From Taudactylus pleione (taxonomy: Eukaryota > Chordata > Amphibia > Anura > Myobatrachidae): DNA of 64,000 bases. The notes beneath the pieces were generated by a model. That model was not told where the DNA came from, made no database searches, and saw only the letters and a list, made by a program, of their open reading frames with translations. The DNA is taken from assembly GCA_031769625.1 (NCBI GenBank), contig JAUIMM010000601.1, positions 3,463,501-3,527,500 on the forward strand, given 5' to 3'. Shown here in pieces: positions 24,012 to 34,560 of the stretch; position 1 is the stretch's first letter; every line of letters begins with the position of its first letter. A program made the translations under genes and the position numbers.

Positions 24012-24639
24012 GTAGAAAAAGGAGGGGGATTTAACCCCCTATTGTTCCTCAGCACACTGAATAGTACTTGCAACAATATATGAAGACTATATGGTCATAG
24101 AAATTCAGAGATATTAGTTGCATGCATTTGGAAATACATGGAAAGCTGCTAGGCCTCGTCACGGCTTCTCTGTCAAGAGCGTTCGGGAGTAGGGCCCCCA
24201 GGGCTGGTCTGGCTGGGCCCCCTCATGGCATCACCACTTAATACACATAGTTGCTTTTTACATCACATACTATGTTTGTATTTTTTTCATGTAATATTTC
24301 ACATATATTTTAACCCCTTTTTCCAACCCTCATTAGTCTTACACATCTATACTTACACTGCACTGTAACTCCATTTCCATTTTTCTTGTGATGCCCTGGG
24401 GGGGGTGTCCTGGGCTGGACGTTTTTCGGGGTGCACTGCGCCCCAGACGTGAACCTCCTAATGTTAGGGACTGCTAGTGACAGAAGCCATGACGAGGCCT
24501 AGCAGCTTTCCATGTATTTGCAAATGCATGCAACTAATATCTCTGAATTTCTATGACCATATAGTCTTCATATATTGTTGCAAGTACTATTCAGTGTGCT
24601 GAGGAACAATAGGGGGTTAAATCCCCCTCCTTTTTCTAC
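24012..24639. mobile_element. Foldback element with ~160-bp inverted arms
   Basis: 24012-24175 and 24478-24639 are inverted copies with only a few differences. The middle (about 300 bp) contains ATGGCATCACCACTTAAT and, inverted in sense, TGTGATGCCCTGG. A related middle and right arm occur at 41840-42272. A 19-bp direct repeat (AAAAAAATTAAACCAAACA) lies at 23921-23939 and 24641-24659, immediately outside the right arm but 72 bp outside the left arm. No coding capacity. Confidence 0.8.
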
Positions 24640-24659
24640 AAAAAAAATTAAACCAAACA

Positions 24660-25821
24660 GACTTCTCATACGTATCTGTTTTTTGAGTAACGTACAAAGT
24701 TGGGCTTTTTTATGCTGTTATGATACAAAATTTTATTGTGGCACTTTGAAATGCAAGAATAAAGTTTGCATGTTTTTTTACACTAACCCCTTCATTTTAA
24801 ATGTGACAAAGTACGGATGGTATGTTAATTTAGGTACCATAACCAGAGGCAGTTTATGCCTTATTTTTAATATAAATTTACTGCTATAAAGCACAAGACA
24901 ACAGCGCACCAAGGGGCTTAATATTTTTGCATTATTTTTGCCAAAACAATACTATTATCAGTTTCGCAATGCATAAAAAAAATGTATCAGGATAATGTAA
25001 CAAAATATAGAACAGTAACTTCACATTGCGAAAACCACTGTGGGTGAAACTAGTTTTGAGATGCGATATACTCATCACAAATTTGTTAAAAACACCCTGG
25101 AAGCTGAGGCATTGCGCATGTGCCAGGAAAAGAAGCTGAGTATGCGTATTCAACAAAACCACAAACAAGTCCCTTGTGTTGTCGCACCGTGGAGGAGGAA
25201 GAGAAGCTTAATTTATCAATTAAAATATATAATATATTGTGGATCCATTTACTTACACATGTCAAATTAATTAGAATTAAAGGTTCAATTGAAGTGGTGA
25301 TGAAGGCTCCTGCTCACTAGTAACATGTAGGATAATGAAAAGGAGGAGCTGGAAAACATGGGAGGTCTCATACATGGGTGAGCTCTCTGATCCCCCTCTC
25401 CTGTACCTCATTATAAAAAGCTAATTTCTATACCATCTGAGGGATCTGATCAACAGGAACATGAAAATTCGATAAATATTTGCGCAATTTAATAAATTTG
25501 AAAATATTGCATTTCTACTATTTTTCAATTGCAAGACAGAGGTTATTTGATCCTATTTGATTTCATTTTTGCAATCCTCTCATGAAAATGCTTTCATTTC
25601 CGGCTTAATGCATATATCATATATATATATTTATCATGCAATAATTAATTGAACCAAATTTTTTTATACGAAATCCAGCTTCATACATAGGCCCTCAAGT
25701 CCACAAATAGAATTCCACAAAGGTAATACTGCCAAACTTTCAAATGCAGACGGCAAGATCCTCACAAATCCATAACCAGCCCCAAACCTCTGAGCCTGGG
25801 CTGGAATTGGAAAAATTAGAC
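24660..25821. other. cdc73 intron, no gene seen
   Basis: AT-rich intronic sequence; the ORFs here are chance. Confidence 0.5.
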
Positions 25822-25929
25822 TTATTTTGCTTACCTGTTAAGTCTTTCTATCCCGCCAGTCGGAAGTGCATGAAGCACAGCTGGGCGGAGCTAGAATTAT
25901 AGATCCAGAAGCTCAGGAGGAATAAAAAG

Positions 25930-26470
25930 AGGTAGGAGTGAAACCCACACTACATCGTGAGGAAGCCTATTCAATAGGTGAAACGCGTAGATGACAGTGG
26001 AGGGGCACCTTTGTACGTCTGCAGCACGTGAGGTACTCCTAAGTTTGCCGGCAAACCACTCCTACTTATTGGACTCCCTATACCACACTCTTTAGGGACT
26101 TATTCTGGAAAAGGTGAGATTCTTCATACGATCATCCAGATTATCGACTTTTATTGGACTCTATCCTGTGAAGAGGACATCCAATTATTATATATTCTGG
26201 ATTTATGTCTATATCCAGCTGTAAGGAGACAGTAAAACGCTGAAAAGCGTATCTGTCCCGTTTCATTTATCATCAGATCTCATAGAGCCACTGCACTGTA
26301 TGTTTCATGTTTTTTGTTCTAGGTTGTGAGTTTGTATGTCTCATTTTTTTTATTTATATACCGGTATCAGCTGTTTCTATAAATATTCATTCATTATATA
26401 TTTACTGTGATACATATTAAATTCACCATTATATAGCAATATTACATTGCATTATTTTCTACCATATACA
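25930..26470 (+). mobile_element. Hammerhead-bearing pLTR/retrozyme-like insertion in DIRS copy 2
   Basis: About 540 bp of non-coding sequence interrupts the left terminal repeat of DIRS copy 2. It starts close to a hammerhead-like motif at 25945-26000 and ends in AT-rich sequence. A non-autonomous PLE terminal-repeat copy is the likeliest source. Exact ends are uncertain. Confidence 0.5.
25945..26000 (+). ncRNA. Hammerhead-ribozyme-like motif 2
   Basis: Helix I is CCAC...CATC (25945-25956) with GATG...GTGG (25990-26000). The core is GTGAGGA (25957-25963, consensus CUGANGA; only position 3 differs). Helix II is CCTA/TAGG (25966-25969/25975-25978). GAAAC is at 25980-25984, then GC, and the triplet GTA at 25987-25989. 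All parts are in the right order with a minimal helix III. The C3 to G change probably weakens or abolishes cleavage. Confidence 0.7.
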
Positions 26471-26917
26471 GATACCACAGGAAGTGCCAGAGTTAAATGA
26501 AAATACCCACAAGCCCAGGCTCCCTCTCCTCTATAGCCCACCCTCTGCCAATGACAGCCAGTTTAGTTTGCAAGCCCACTGCAAGTAGCAAGGCAGAGGA
26601 GAAGGCGAAAGGTCAGGCACACACAAAGCCATACAGACAGCCATACAGGTGACCAAAGAAACACCCCGGCAGTCAGGTGCGTCAGGGTAGGCAACCTGTG
26701 CCTCCTATGGAGTCAAAGAAAGACTTAATAGGTAAGCAACATAAGTCTCCTTTTCTTCTTCCTCCACTAGGGGGCACAGGGATACCACTGGGACGTCCCA
26801 AAGCTGTCCCCCATGGAAGGGGACGCTCCAGAGTTGCAGTGAGAACAAAATGCCCATAGAAGGCATCCGAAAACACAAATGTGTGTCAAAGGCAAATTGC
26901 ATGAGCATGTGGCAGCC

Positions 26918-27600
26918 TTATAGAGATGTTGTTCTGCAGAAGCCCCACAACACGCTTGCCCAAGAAGGCCCCACTAACTGGGTGGAATGGGCAATCTCCA
27001 CTGCAGGGGCAGGCGTAAGCATGGCCAACAGTGAAACTGAGCCAGCAGGCCAAGGTTTGTTTAGTAGCCGGCCAGCCCCTCTTGGGAATATCATACAGGA
27101 CGAACAGAGAATCAGACTTGCGAATATCTCTGGTCCTGTCTCCTGTTCACGGAAAGCCGGAGCAAGCACAACATCCAAAGAGGTTTACGGCTGAGAAGAA
27201 TACGAAACTTGGAAAGACATAACCACACTTTCCTGGTTGATGTGGAAGCACGACACCACCTTGGGAAGTTAACCCAGGCGAGTCCGCAGCAAAGCGCTAT
27301 GAGTAGAAAACCAGGAACGGGGCAGGTCATGACAAGGCACTCGTTGGCAGGAAGAAAAACTGTCTTCCATGTAAGCCAACGTAGCTCAACCGTCTGTAAC
27401 TGTTCAAAGGAAACAGATTGGAGAACCTGGAGAACCAGGGACAGGTCCCAGGGCGAGAGAGGTGACAAATGGTGGTTGAACGTGGAGAACTCTCTGGATG
27501 AAGGTCCGCACATCAGGTAACAGTGCTATCTGTCTCTGTAAGAGAACCGACACAGTACGTCAAACCAAGTGATAGATCCCTGCCGAAGACAGCTTCCTAA
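26918..27600 (-). pseudogene. DIRS copy 2 tyrosine recombinase
   Basis: 27513-27112 and 27178-26918 carry recombinase pieces (SPWDLSLVLQVLQ, VELRWLTWKTVFLP, AHSTQLVGPSWAS). The box II Arg of HSTR is Gln here. Frames are broken. Confidence 0.75.
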
Positions 27601-27651
27601 CACTAAGCGTGGTTCGAATTACTCTTCTGGAGAACCCCTATGCTCTCAAGA

Positions 27652-28924
27652 CTAATGTCTCAAGAGACACCCTATCAAAATGAGATGGGCCAGATCCGGA
27701 TGGAAGCACGGACCCTGCCACAGAAGGTCCGGCCGCAGAGGGAGATGCAGTGGTGAGTCTATGTAGTGGCCCAGAATGTCTGCATACCACACCTGCTCTG
27801 GCCAAACTGGTGCCATCAGGATCATTATGCCGCCCTCCAGCTTAAATTTGCGAAGAATTCGAGGAACCATTGAGACTGGAGGGAAAATGTAAATCAGAGA
27901 AAACTCCCATGGAACCACCAGAGTGTTTGCCAGGAGACACCATCATGTCAATGTCTAGTTGGCCCCAACAACAGACCAGCAGTTGAAAGATGTCCGGATG
28001 CAGAGCCCACTCACCTGCATGAATGTCCTAATGGTTTAAGAATTCCGCTTCCCAATTCTGGACACTGGGGATGAAGACTGCGGACAGAGCTGGAAGAGAA
28101 CACTCCACCCAAGGGAGAATGTGGCTGACTTCCTTCATGGCACCTTGACTGCAAGTGCCGTCCTGGTGGTATACGTAGGCGACCACGGTCACACTGTCCG
28201 ACTGTACTTTTACAGGACATTCCTGAAGAGGCTGAGTCTGGCAAAAAGCCCTGTACGTGGCTTGGAGTTCCAGGACATTGATGGACAGCTGGCTTTCTGG
28301 AAGTGTCCAACAACCCTGGAAAGTTTGATGACATGTCACTGCACCCAAAGGCTTGCATCAGTGGCAAGACTTAGTCCTGGATCCAAAAGGGGCGATCCTT
28401 GTCCAGGTGTGAGCGCTGGAGCCACCACAGTAGGGAGAGACAAATCTCTCTGGGAAGAATGAGCATCTGAGCTTCGAGGTTTGGGGAGACTTATTCCACC
28501 GCCTCAGAATGACCAGCTGAAGAGGCTGGGAGTGGAACGGTCAGTACTCCATTTCAAAGGTGGAGAGAAGAGACCCCAGGATCTGCATACAGGAGTATAT
28601 GGACACTCGACGGTGGCTCAAAGGTGCGGATCCTGGATTGCAGGCTCAATATCTTGTCTGCTGGGAGATAGACTCATTGAATTCTGGAGTCCAACAATGC
28701 TCTTAAAGTGGAGCATTTACTGAGAAGGAATTGAGGATTTCCACCAATTGATTATCCACCCATGTGACTGGAGGAGTTTTACAGTCAGGTGGATGTGATC
28801 CCTGAGAACTGTCAGACTGGGCCAGGAGAAGTAGGTCGTCCAGGTAAGGTAAGATCCGGATGCCCCTGCGGCAAAGATGCACCACCATGACTTTCGTGAA
28901 CACGAGGGGCCATCGACAGACCAA
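27652..28924 (-). pseudogene. DIRS copy 2 RT end and RNase H
   Basis: 28924-28703 contains the RT motif C region (ILPYLDDLLLLAQ). 28348-28028 contains RNase H pieces (INVLELQATYRAF, VQSDSVTVVAY, QNWEAEFLNH). 27918-27652 is the downstream linker (PRILRKFKLEGG). Stops and frameshifts throughout. Confidence 0.8.
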
Positions 28925-29006
28925 AAGGTAATGCCTGAAACGGATAATAATTGTTCCTTACCGCAAACCCTAAGGAAGCATTGGTAACCGGCTCAGATGG
29001 GGATAT

Positions 29007-30302
29007 CTAAATAGGCATCCTGGATATCCAACGATAAAGTCCCCCGGCTCCAGAGCCAGAATGATGGAACGAAGGGACTAGGCGGAATCTGGGTATCCAG
29101 AGGAAGCTGTTAAAATTGAAGCAGGCTTGTCTGCTGCCAAGCCAGCAGACTATCTGGTGGACAAAGGTTACTTTACCACGGGGCTTGTAGCCTTTGGAGA
29201 CAGGACCCTGACCTCTGGGAAATGGTTGACCTCTGGCTTTGCCCCAAGTACGAAAGGAATGCGAAACTGATGTCCTAGGTCTGGACGGAGCCACCAAACA
29301 CAAGAAAGCAGACTTAGACCCCGCCAGTGTAGCGATGATCTTGTAAAATTCAGGTCCGAAGAACTTCTAGAGCCTATTTGGATTTTGTGTCCGCCCTCCA
29401 GGTGCGCAACCAGAGATCTCTTCCGGCTGCATGGCAAGACACACGTTAGAGGTCAAAATTCCCAAATCTATAGCCACTTCAGTGTTGTAGGAAGTTGCCT
29501 CCCCAACATGCCCCACCAGAGACAAGAGGTCACCCCTGTGAGTACCTGAGGTAAGCCCGTCCTCTCAAGCATCTACCCAGCGGCTCACAACTTTAGCCAC
29601 CCAAACAGACGTGAGGGCTGGATGAGTAAGAGCACCAAGATTAACAAATGGCCTTCAGGAAAATTTCTAGCTTCCTATCCATATGATCTTTAAGAGAAGC
29701 AATGTTAGGAATAGGAAGAAGAGACGACCTAATAAGACGGGGTAATATGGGTGTCCACTGGGGGAGGAGACTCCCACTTAGCCCTATCCGCTGCTGGGAG
29801 AGGGTAGAAGGTAGCAATGCACTTAGAAACCTGAAAGTGTCTATTGGGGCGAGTCCATGCCTCCGCCAGGTTGTCTTAAGAGTTGTGCCGAAGAAGGAAA
29901 TTCAGTTACTGCATTCTTCTGCCTCTTAAATACAGGTTGCTTGGATTTAGGAGGTTGCTCGGAATCCTCAACCAGGAGAATAGAATAGATTTTACTGCTT
30001 TGATAAGAGCCTCTACATAGCCTCCTCTGTAAACGAAGTCTCAACTGGCTTCCCCGTCTGAGGAAACTTCCGACTCCGAACATCCCCCAGATACTGGTAT
30101 TGAGCTTTTGCATGCCGCAGGCCTGCATCAAGGTGTCAGCATTGCTGAAAAGATGCTGACACCTTACATGGCCCTTGTGCGGACTAAGAAAATTATTGCA
30201 TTCAAGGTGCTCCACCATAAGAAGCTGAGACAAAGAGGTAGGAACAGAGGGCACAGGAGCTGCCAGTCGGTCCACTAACTGCGACATTACCTGTGTTAAC
30301 AA
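29007..30302 (-). pseudogene. DIRS copy 2 gag-like remnant
   Basis: 30302-29841 and 29437-29007 align in position with gag of copy 3 (Gln/Leu-rich N part; KARGQPFPRGQ basic segment near the C end). Broken frames. Confidence 0.55.
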
Positions 30303-31375
30303 AGAGGCCCAAGCAGATTCCTGACTGGATTCTGCGGCTGAAGTCGCCTCCTGTTACAGGGCTGTTAAGCAACGGACAAAAAGGCCATCCTGCTTCGGGT
30401 CCTGAGGAGAGATGACGTTAATACATTTCTTACAAGTGCGCACTATAGAAACCACCTCCTTGGGGGTCTAATTTCTGGACATCTTTATAGTTGCAGAAAT
30501 TCCCACACTCAAAGTTTAACAATGGTGTTTGGGGGAAGGCAATAAGGGTCTATGTAGTGCTATGTATATAATAAATATACTGAGAGCTGTACCCATTAAC
30601 TGCAAGGAATGTTGCCCAGGTGACAAGTAACCACAGTCGGTACACAGAAAAAGCAGAAGTACAAATACTCACATGTACACAGACCACTCAATGCTAGTAA
30701 ATGTGGGCAAATAGTGCTCAACTATCCAGCAAAACTAGCAGGAAGGAGCGAAATATACATAAACTTGACTACTAGGAGCAGGTTATGAGCCCAACTTCTC
30801 TCCCAGTGTTGTGCTGATGCAGGCTGTGGAGAGAATGGCCGCTCAGCATCTCAGAGGAGGAGAGAGGGGAGGATCCTACTTGGGGCTTGTTGTCTGCGGA
30901 GAGGTTTGGGGGAGGGGATAACAGGGAGCACCCACCCCGTCTGTTAGCTCCCCAGGGCTAATTGCCACTGCTGCTACTAAGCAGATCTCTATTCCAAAAT
31001 AATGCTCTGGTGGTATAGTGGGTGACACGGGAGACCCCACTGAGAGTACTGCCAGTGGACTCCTGCACCACCGGTGACAGCCACAAATACTGCATGCAGG
31101 GAGTCACTCTTACCTTGTCCTGCTGTGCACCAGCTGTGGCTCAGGGTGGTCTGGAGTATGCAGCCAAAGTGCTGTGGCCAGCAACGCTGGAGCGGCAGTG
31201 GGGACGTCCTTTAGGATGCTACTCACTGCCCATTCAGGTTATAAAAATGAAAGAAAAATGTAACAATCAAATAAACCGCAGGAGTTTGTGGGTATTGGTG
31301 CCCAGACTCTGCTCTCCAGGCTATACCCAGTGTTATCCCTGTGCCCACTAGTGGAGGAAGAAGAATTTTCCTATA

Positions 31376-31865
31376 ACTAGCACCGGGCTGAACCTGTTGG
31401 GGGACGATACTTGAACCGGTCGGGGGACAATACTATAGCAGGGAGAGACACAGCTTTCCCCTCCCAAGGGACAGCTACCACTGCCTTTTTCCTGCACCCC
31501 TGGTGTTGGTGGTGGGTGCAGAGGTAATGGTATTCATATAGTTAATATTTTTTACAGATGGCCTGCAATTCCCAACAAGCCTACCCAGGCGTGATGGCAC
31601 TTGTGGAACCAATACAAGGGCAGGACAATGCAAAGGCTGACTCAAGTCCCTGGCAATGCCTGTGTGATTTTGTTTTATTTTATTTTTGAAACTCAAGTCC
31701 TATCTCCTATTGTGTCGAGTCCTTTTGTTGAAAGTGCTGCCATAAGCCTGCAACAGCAAGATATAGAAATAAAACTATGCCCATGACCCTCATGCTCCAA
31801 TTCCACTCTGATTCTTATTCACTCTCTCCTCTCCTTACTGCTGTCTACTGCAGACTCCAATGACC

Positions 31866-31902
<37 letters not shown>

Positions 31903-32432
31903 GCTAGCCAGCAGAGATGACTCAGCAGTAGGAAGTGACATGCTTTTTATACTACTAAGCATGTTACTCACCTTTCCCACCGGCTGGGGTCTGTTCCAAT
32001 CCCCTTCAGTGACACAGCAGCAGGGCAGCGTGTGCTTCTGTTAGTGTGCCGCTTGCAGATGTGGTCACTAACGCAGTCACCGAGACAGCTACTCACAGTG
32101 TTTACAGTGAGAATGTCATTCATACAGAGGATTTGGTGCAGAAACCCAAAGAATTTTGGCACCAAAAACTGGGATTGCATTCCCCAACAGCTGATTTGTA
32201 GCAAAACTATTTTTTATATAAATTACAGTGAACATTTAAACCTCCAAGATTCACGCACTCACATTCTCAACCCAAACCATGCTTTTATTTCCTGTTCTAT
32301 TTACTTCTTTTACAACTCTATTTATACCAAATATGAATTCTAAATTTAAACTCAGTGGCCTGATACTGGATATGGATTCAACAAACTGCTGGAAACAATT
32401 CTTAGAGATTCTGGTCCATGTTAACATTATAG
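31376..32432. other. cdc73 intron, no gene seen
   Basis: Contains a (TC)n microsatellite at about 31869-31899. Otherwise no recognised feature. Confidence 0.5.
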
Positions 32433-32948
32433 CAGGGGTGGTCAACCAGTCAGAGGCAAAGAGCCAAAAAATATATGTAGCCAAGTTAAAGAGCAAATAT
32501 CAGCTGTCACATTCCATGCCCCATTCTTGTGTGCACGCCTTTGGTATGATATTTGCAGGAAAATGACCTGGTGTCACACCTCGGTAGTTGTGCCCCTTAT
32601 GCAATGCCCCCTGTAGTTGTGCCCCTTATACAGTACCCCCATTACTTACCTGATTTTATGCTGGGCTTCACTCTGGGCAACGCTCCCGCCGCCGCTGAAT
32701 TTAACTACAGGTGTGCAGGCTCCTCACATCGTGGGTGACATCTAGACGTCACCCACGCATTGATCACTTGGAACGCTGGCCTCTGAAGCGATCAGATACT
32801 TCTTTAGCCTCGGATTGCTTCAGAGGCCAGCATTTACAGTGGCATAGGAACGGTCCCCCCTCGCCCCCAAACCACTGCGGGGTCTGCAGGCACAGTTGTT
32901 ACGAGCCGCAGCACAAAAAAGAATGAGCCGTTGGTTGGCCCATCCCTG
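32433..32948. mobile_element. hAT-type non-autonomous transposon
   Basis: The left end CAGGGGTGGTCAACCAG and the right end (inverted) CAGGGATGGGCCAACC are hAT-style termini. A perfect 8-bp target duplication CATTATAG flanks it at 32425-32432 and 32949-32956. 516 bp, non-coding; internal palindromes include TGACATCTAGACGTCA near 32738. Confidence 0.92.
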
Positions 32949-33003
32949 CATTATAGCACCATTTAGTTGCTACATACTCCTGCTGCTAATCTCACATCCT
33001 TAG

Positions 33004-33200
33004 AATATGAGATATGGTAAGAACTTACCCTTGTTATCTCTATTTCTACGAAGTCCATAGGGTTCCACAGGATACCTTGGGGTATAGGTGTGACGTCAGT
33101 CGCTGGGCACCATAGAGTTAAAGCTTTTCAGCCTCCCAGGATGCACTAGGGTTCCCCTCCTATACCCCGCCCCCGAGCCAAGGCACCTCAGTTAGTTATC
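33004..33200. repeat. DIRS copy 3 left terminal inverted repeat
   Basis: Begins AATATGAGATATGGTAAGAA. From about 33050 (AAGTCCATAGGG) it is the inverse of 38787-38936. The first ~45 bases have no partner at the other end but are repeated inverted in the internal complementary region (33345-33410). Confidence 0.9.
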
Positions 33201-33339
33201 AAGCCATAGGCCGGAGGAGGAGAAGGAAGAGAGAGAAAAAAGATCTGGACACATACAAGAATCACATTCTCACCAGAGGGAGACGGAAAACCGGTGACCA
33301 GAGCAAAGCCCATCTGCAGCACAGGTGCGACAGGGCGGG

Positions 33340-33455
33340 AGTCCTGTGGAACCCTATGGACTTCCTAGAAATAGAGATAACAAGGGTAAGTTCTTACCAT
33401 ATCTCATATTTTCTACTTCAGGGTCCATAGGGTATCCACAGGATACCTTGGGGAT
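33340..33455. repeat. DIRS copy 3 internal complementary region
   Basis: The first part (33345-33410) is the reverse complement of the outer left end (33004-33075). The second part (33408-33455, TTTCTACTTCAGGGTCCATA) is the reverse complement of the outer right end. The two outer termini are therefore joined head to tail here. In the DIRS model this region templates completion of the termini and circularisation. Confidence 0.9.
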
Positions 33456-33473
33456 GTCCCAAAGCAGTATCCT

Positions 33474-34560
33474 TTAAGGGTGGGGACGCTCCTGTGCAGA
33501 AAGGAGAATCCGCCGCCCGAAGGAAGCATCCTGAGAGGCGAAGGTGTCAAACCTGTAATACCTCACGAAGTTATGGACAGAGGACCACGTAGCAGCCTTG
33601 CAGATCTGAACTGCCGAGGCACCACGTCGAGCTGCCCACGAAGGACCCACAGACCTAGTGGAATAAGCCTTCAGAGAAGGAGGGACCGGTAGGCCTTCAT
33701 GAAGATAAGCTTCAGAAATAGCCATACGGATCCAGGCTGCCAAAGTTTGCTTTGAAGCAGGCCAACCCTTTTTACGGAAGCCATAGAGGACAAACAAAGC
33801 GTCCGACTTCCTACACGAAGAAGTGCGGTCAACATAAGTCCTTAAGGCCCGCACAACATCCAAAGAGGCCTCACCCACGGAAAGACCCGGTGAGTTAAAG
33901 GCCGGAACAACTATTTCCTCGTTAACATGAAACTGGGAAACAACTTTGGGAAGAAACTCGGGCCGAGTGCGGAGCACTGCCCTGTTCCCATGAAAAACCA
34001 AGAAAGGGGGTCTACAAGAAAGAGCCCCTAACTCAGAAACACGTCTGGCCGAAGCAATGGCCAGAAGGAAAACAGTCTTAGCTGTTAGCCATTTAAGATC
34101 CACTGAGCCCAGTGGTTCAAACGGCGGTCCTTGGAGAGCCCTCAGGACCACAGCCAAATCCCAAGGCGCCACAGGTGGAACAAAGGGCGGCTGAATGCGG
34201 AGAACACCCTGCATAAAGGTGCGCACATCCGGGATTGTAGCAATCCTACGGTGAAACCAGACAGATAGGGCCGAAACCTGTACCTTCAAAGAAGCAAGGC
34301 GAAGCCCATGATCTAGTCCCGCTTGCAGGAAGGCGAGAATCCGAGACAGACGAAACTCCCGCGGTGCATAACCTCTCGGTCGACACCACTGGAAGAACGT
34401 ATGCCACACGCGATGGTATATCCTCGCGGAAGACGGTTTCCGAGCTCGTAACATGGTACGCACCACAGAGCTGGAAAACCCCCGGGACCTCAGCATGGCC
34501 GTCTCAACAGCCACGCCGTCAAAGACAGCCGAGTCAGGTCCGGGTGAAGGCAAGGACCCT
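33474..34560 (-). CDS. DIRS copy 3 tyrosine recombinase
   Basis: The C-terminal ~345 codons of a minus-strand frame that is open from 35414. The upstream part only overlaps the RNase H in another frame and is not meaningful. The N-terminal core-binding part has SSARIYHRVWHTFFQWC, SRILAFLQAGLDHGLRLASL and KVQVSALS. The catalytic part has SARRVSELGAL (box I Arg), AYSTRSVGPSW (box II, where the usual His is Tyr, codon at 33663-33665) and AATWSSVHNFVRYYRFD (Tyr nucleophile). The enzyme would integrate the circular DIRS DNA. The real start codon is uncertain; overlap with the RT-RNase H frame is normal for DIRS. With the His lost, the protein is probably impaired. Confidence 0.88.

Larger units (their letters stand above)
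25822..31370 (-). mobile_element. DIRS-type retrotransposon copy 2 (decayed, interrupted)
   Basis: The outer left terminal sequence (AGACTTATTTTGCTTACCTG, 25829) is repeated inverted in the internal complementary region at about 26690-26790. The inner left terminal repeat resumes at about 26470 (GTGCCAGAGTTAAATG), so the 25930-26470 segment is an insertion. Recombinase, RNase H, RT and gag remnants follow on the minus strand up to about 30400. The right terminus (CCTCCACTAGTGGGCACAGG on the minus strand) is at about 31330-31370. It belongs to a subfamily different from copies 3 and 4. Confidence 0.8.

Noticed and set aside
26225..26260. AAAACGCTGAAAAGCGT as another ribozyme core
   Set aside because: It forms a small hairpin but lacks the CUGANGA element and a cleavage triplet in the right order.
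31869..31899. Polypyrimidine tract as a regulatory element
   Set aside because: A plain (TC)n microsatellite with no exon nearby.
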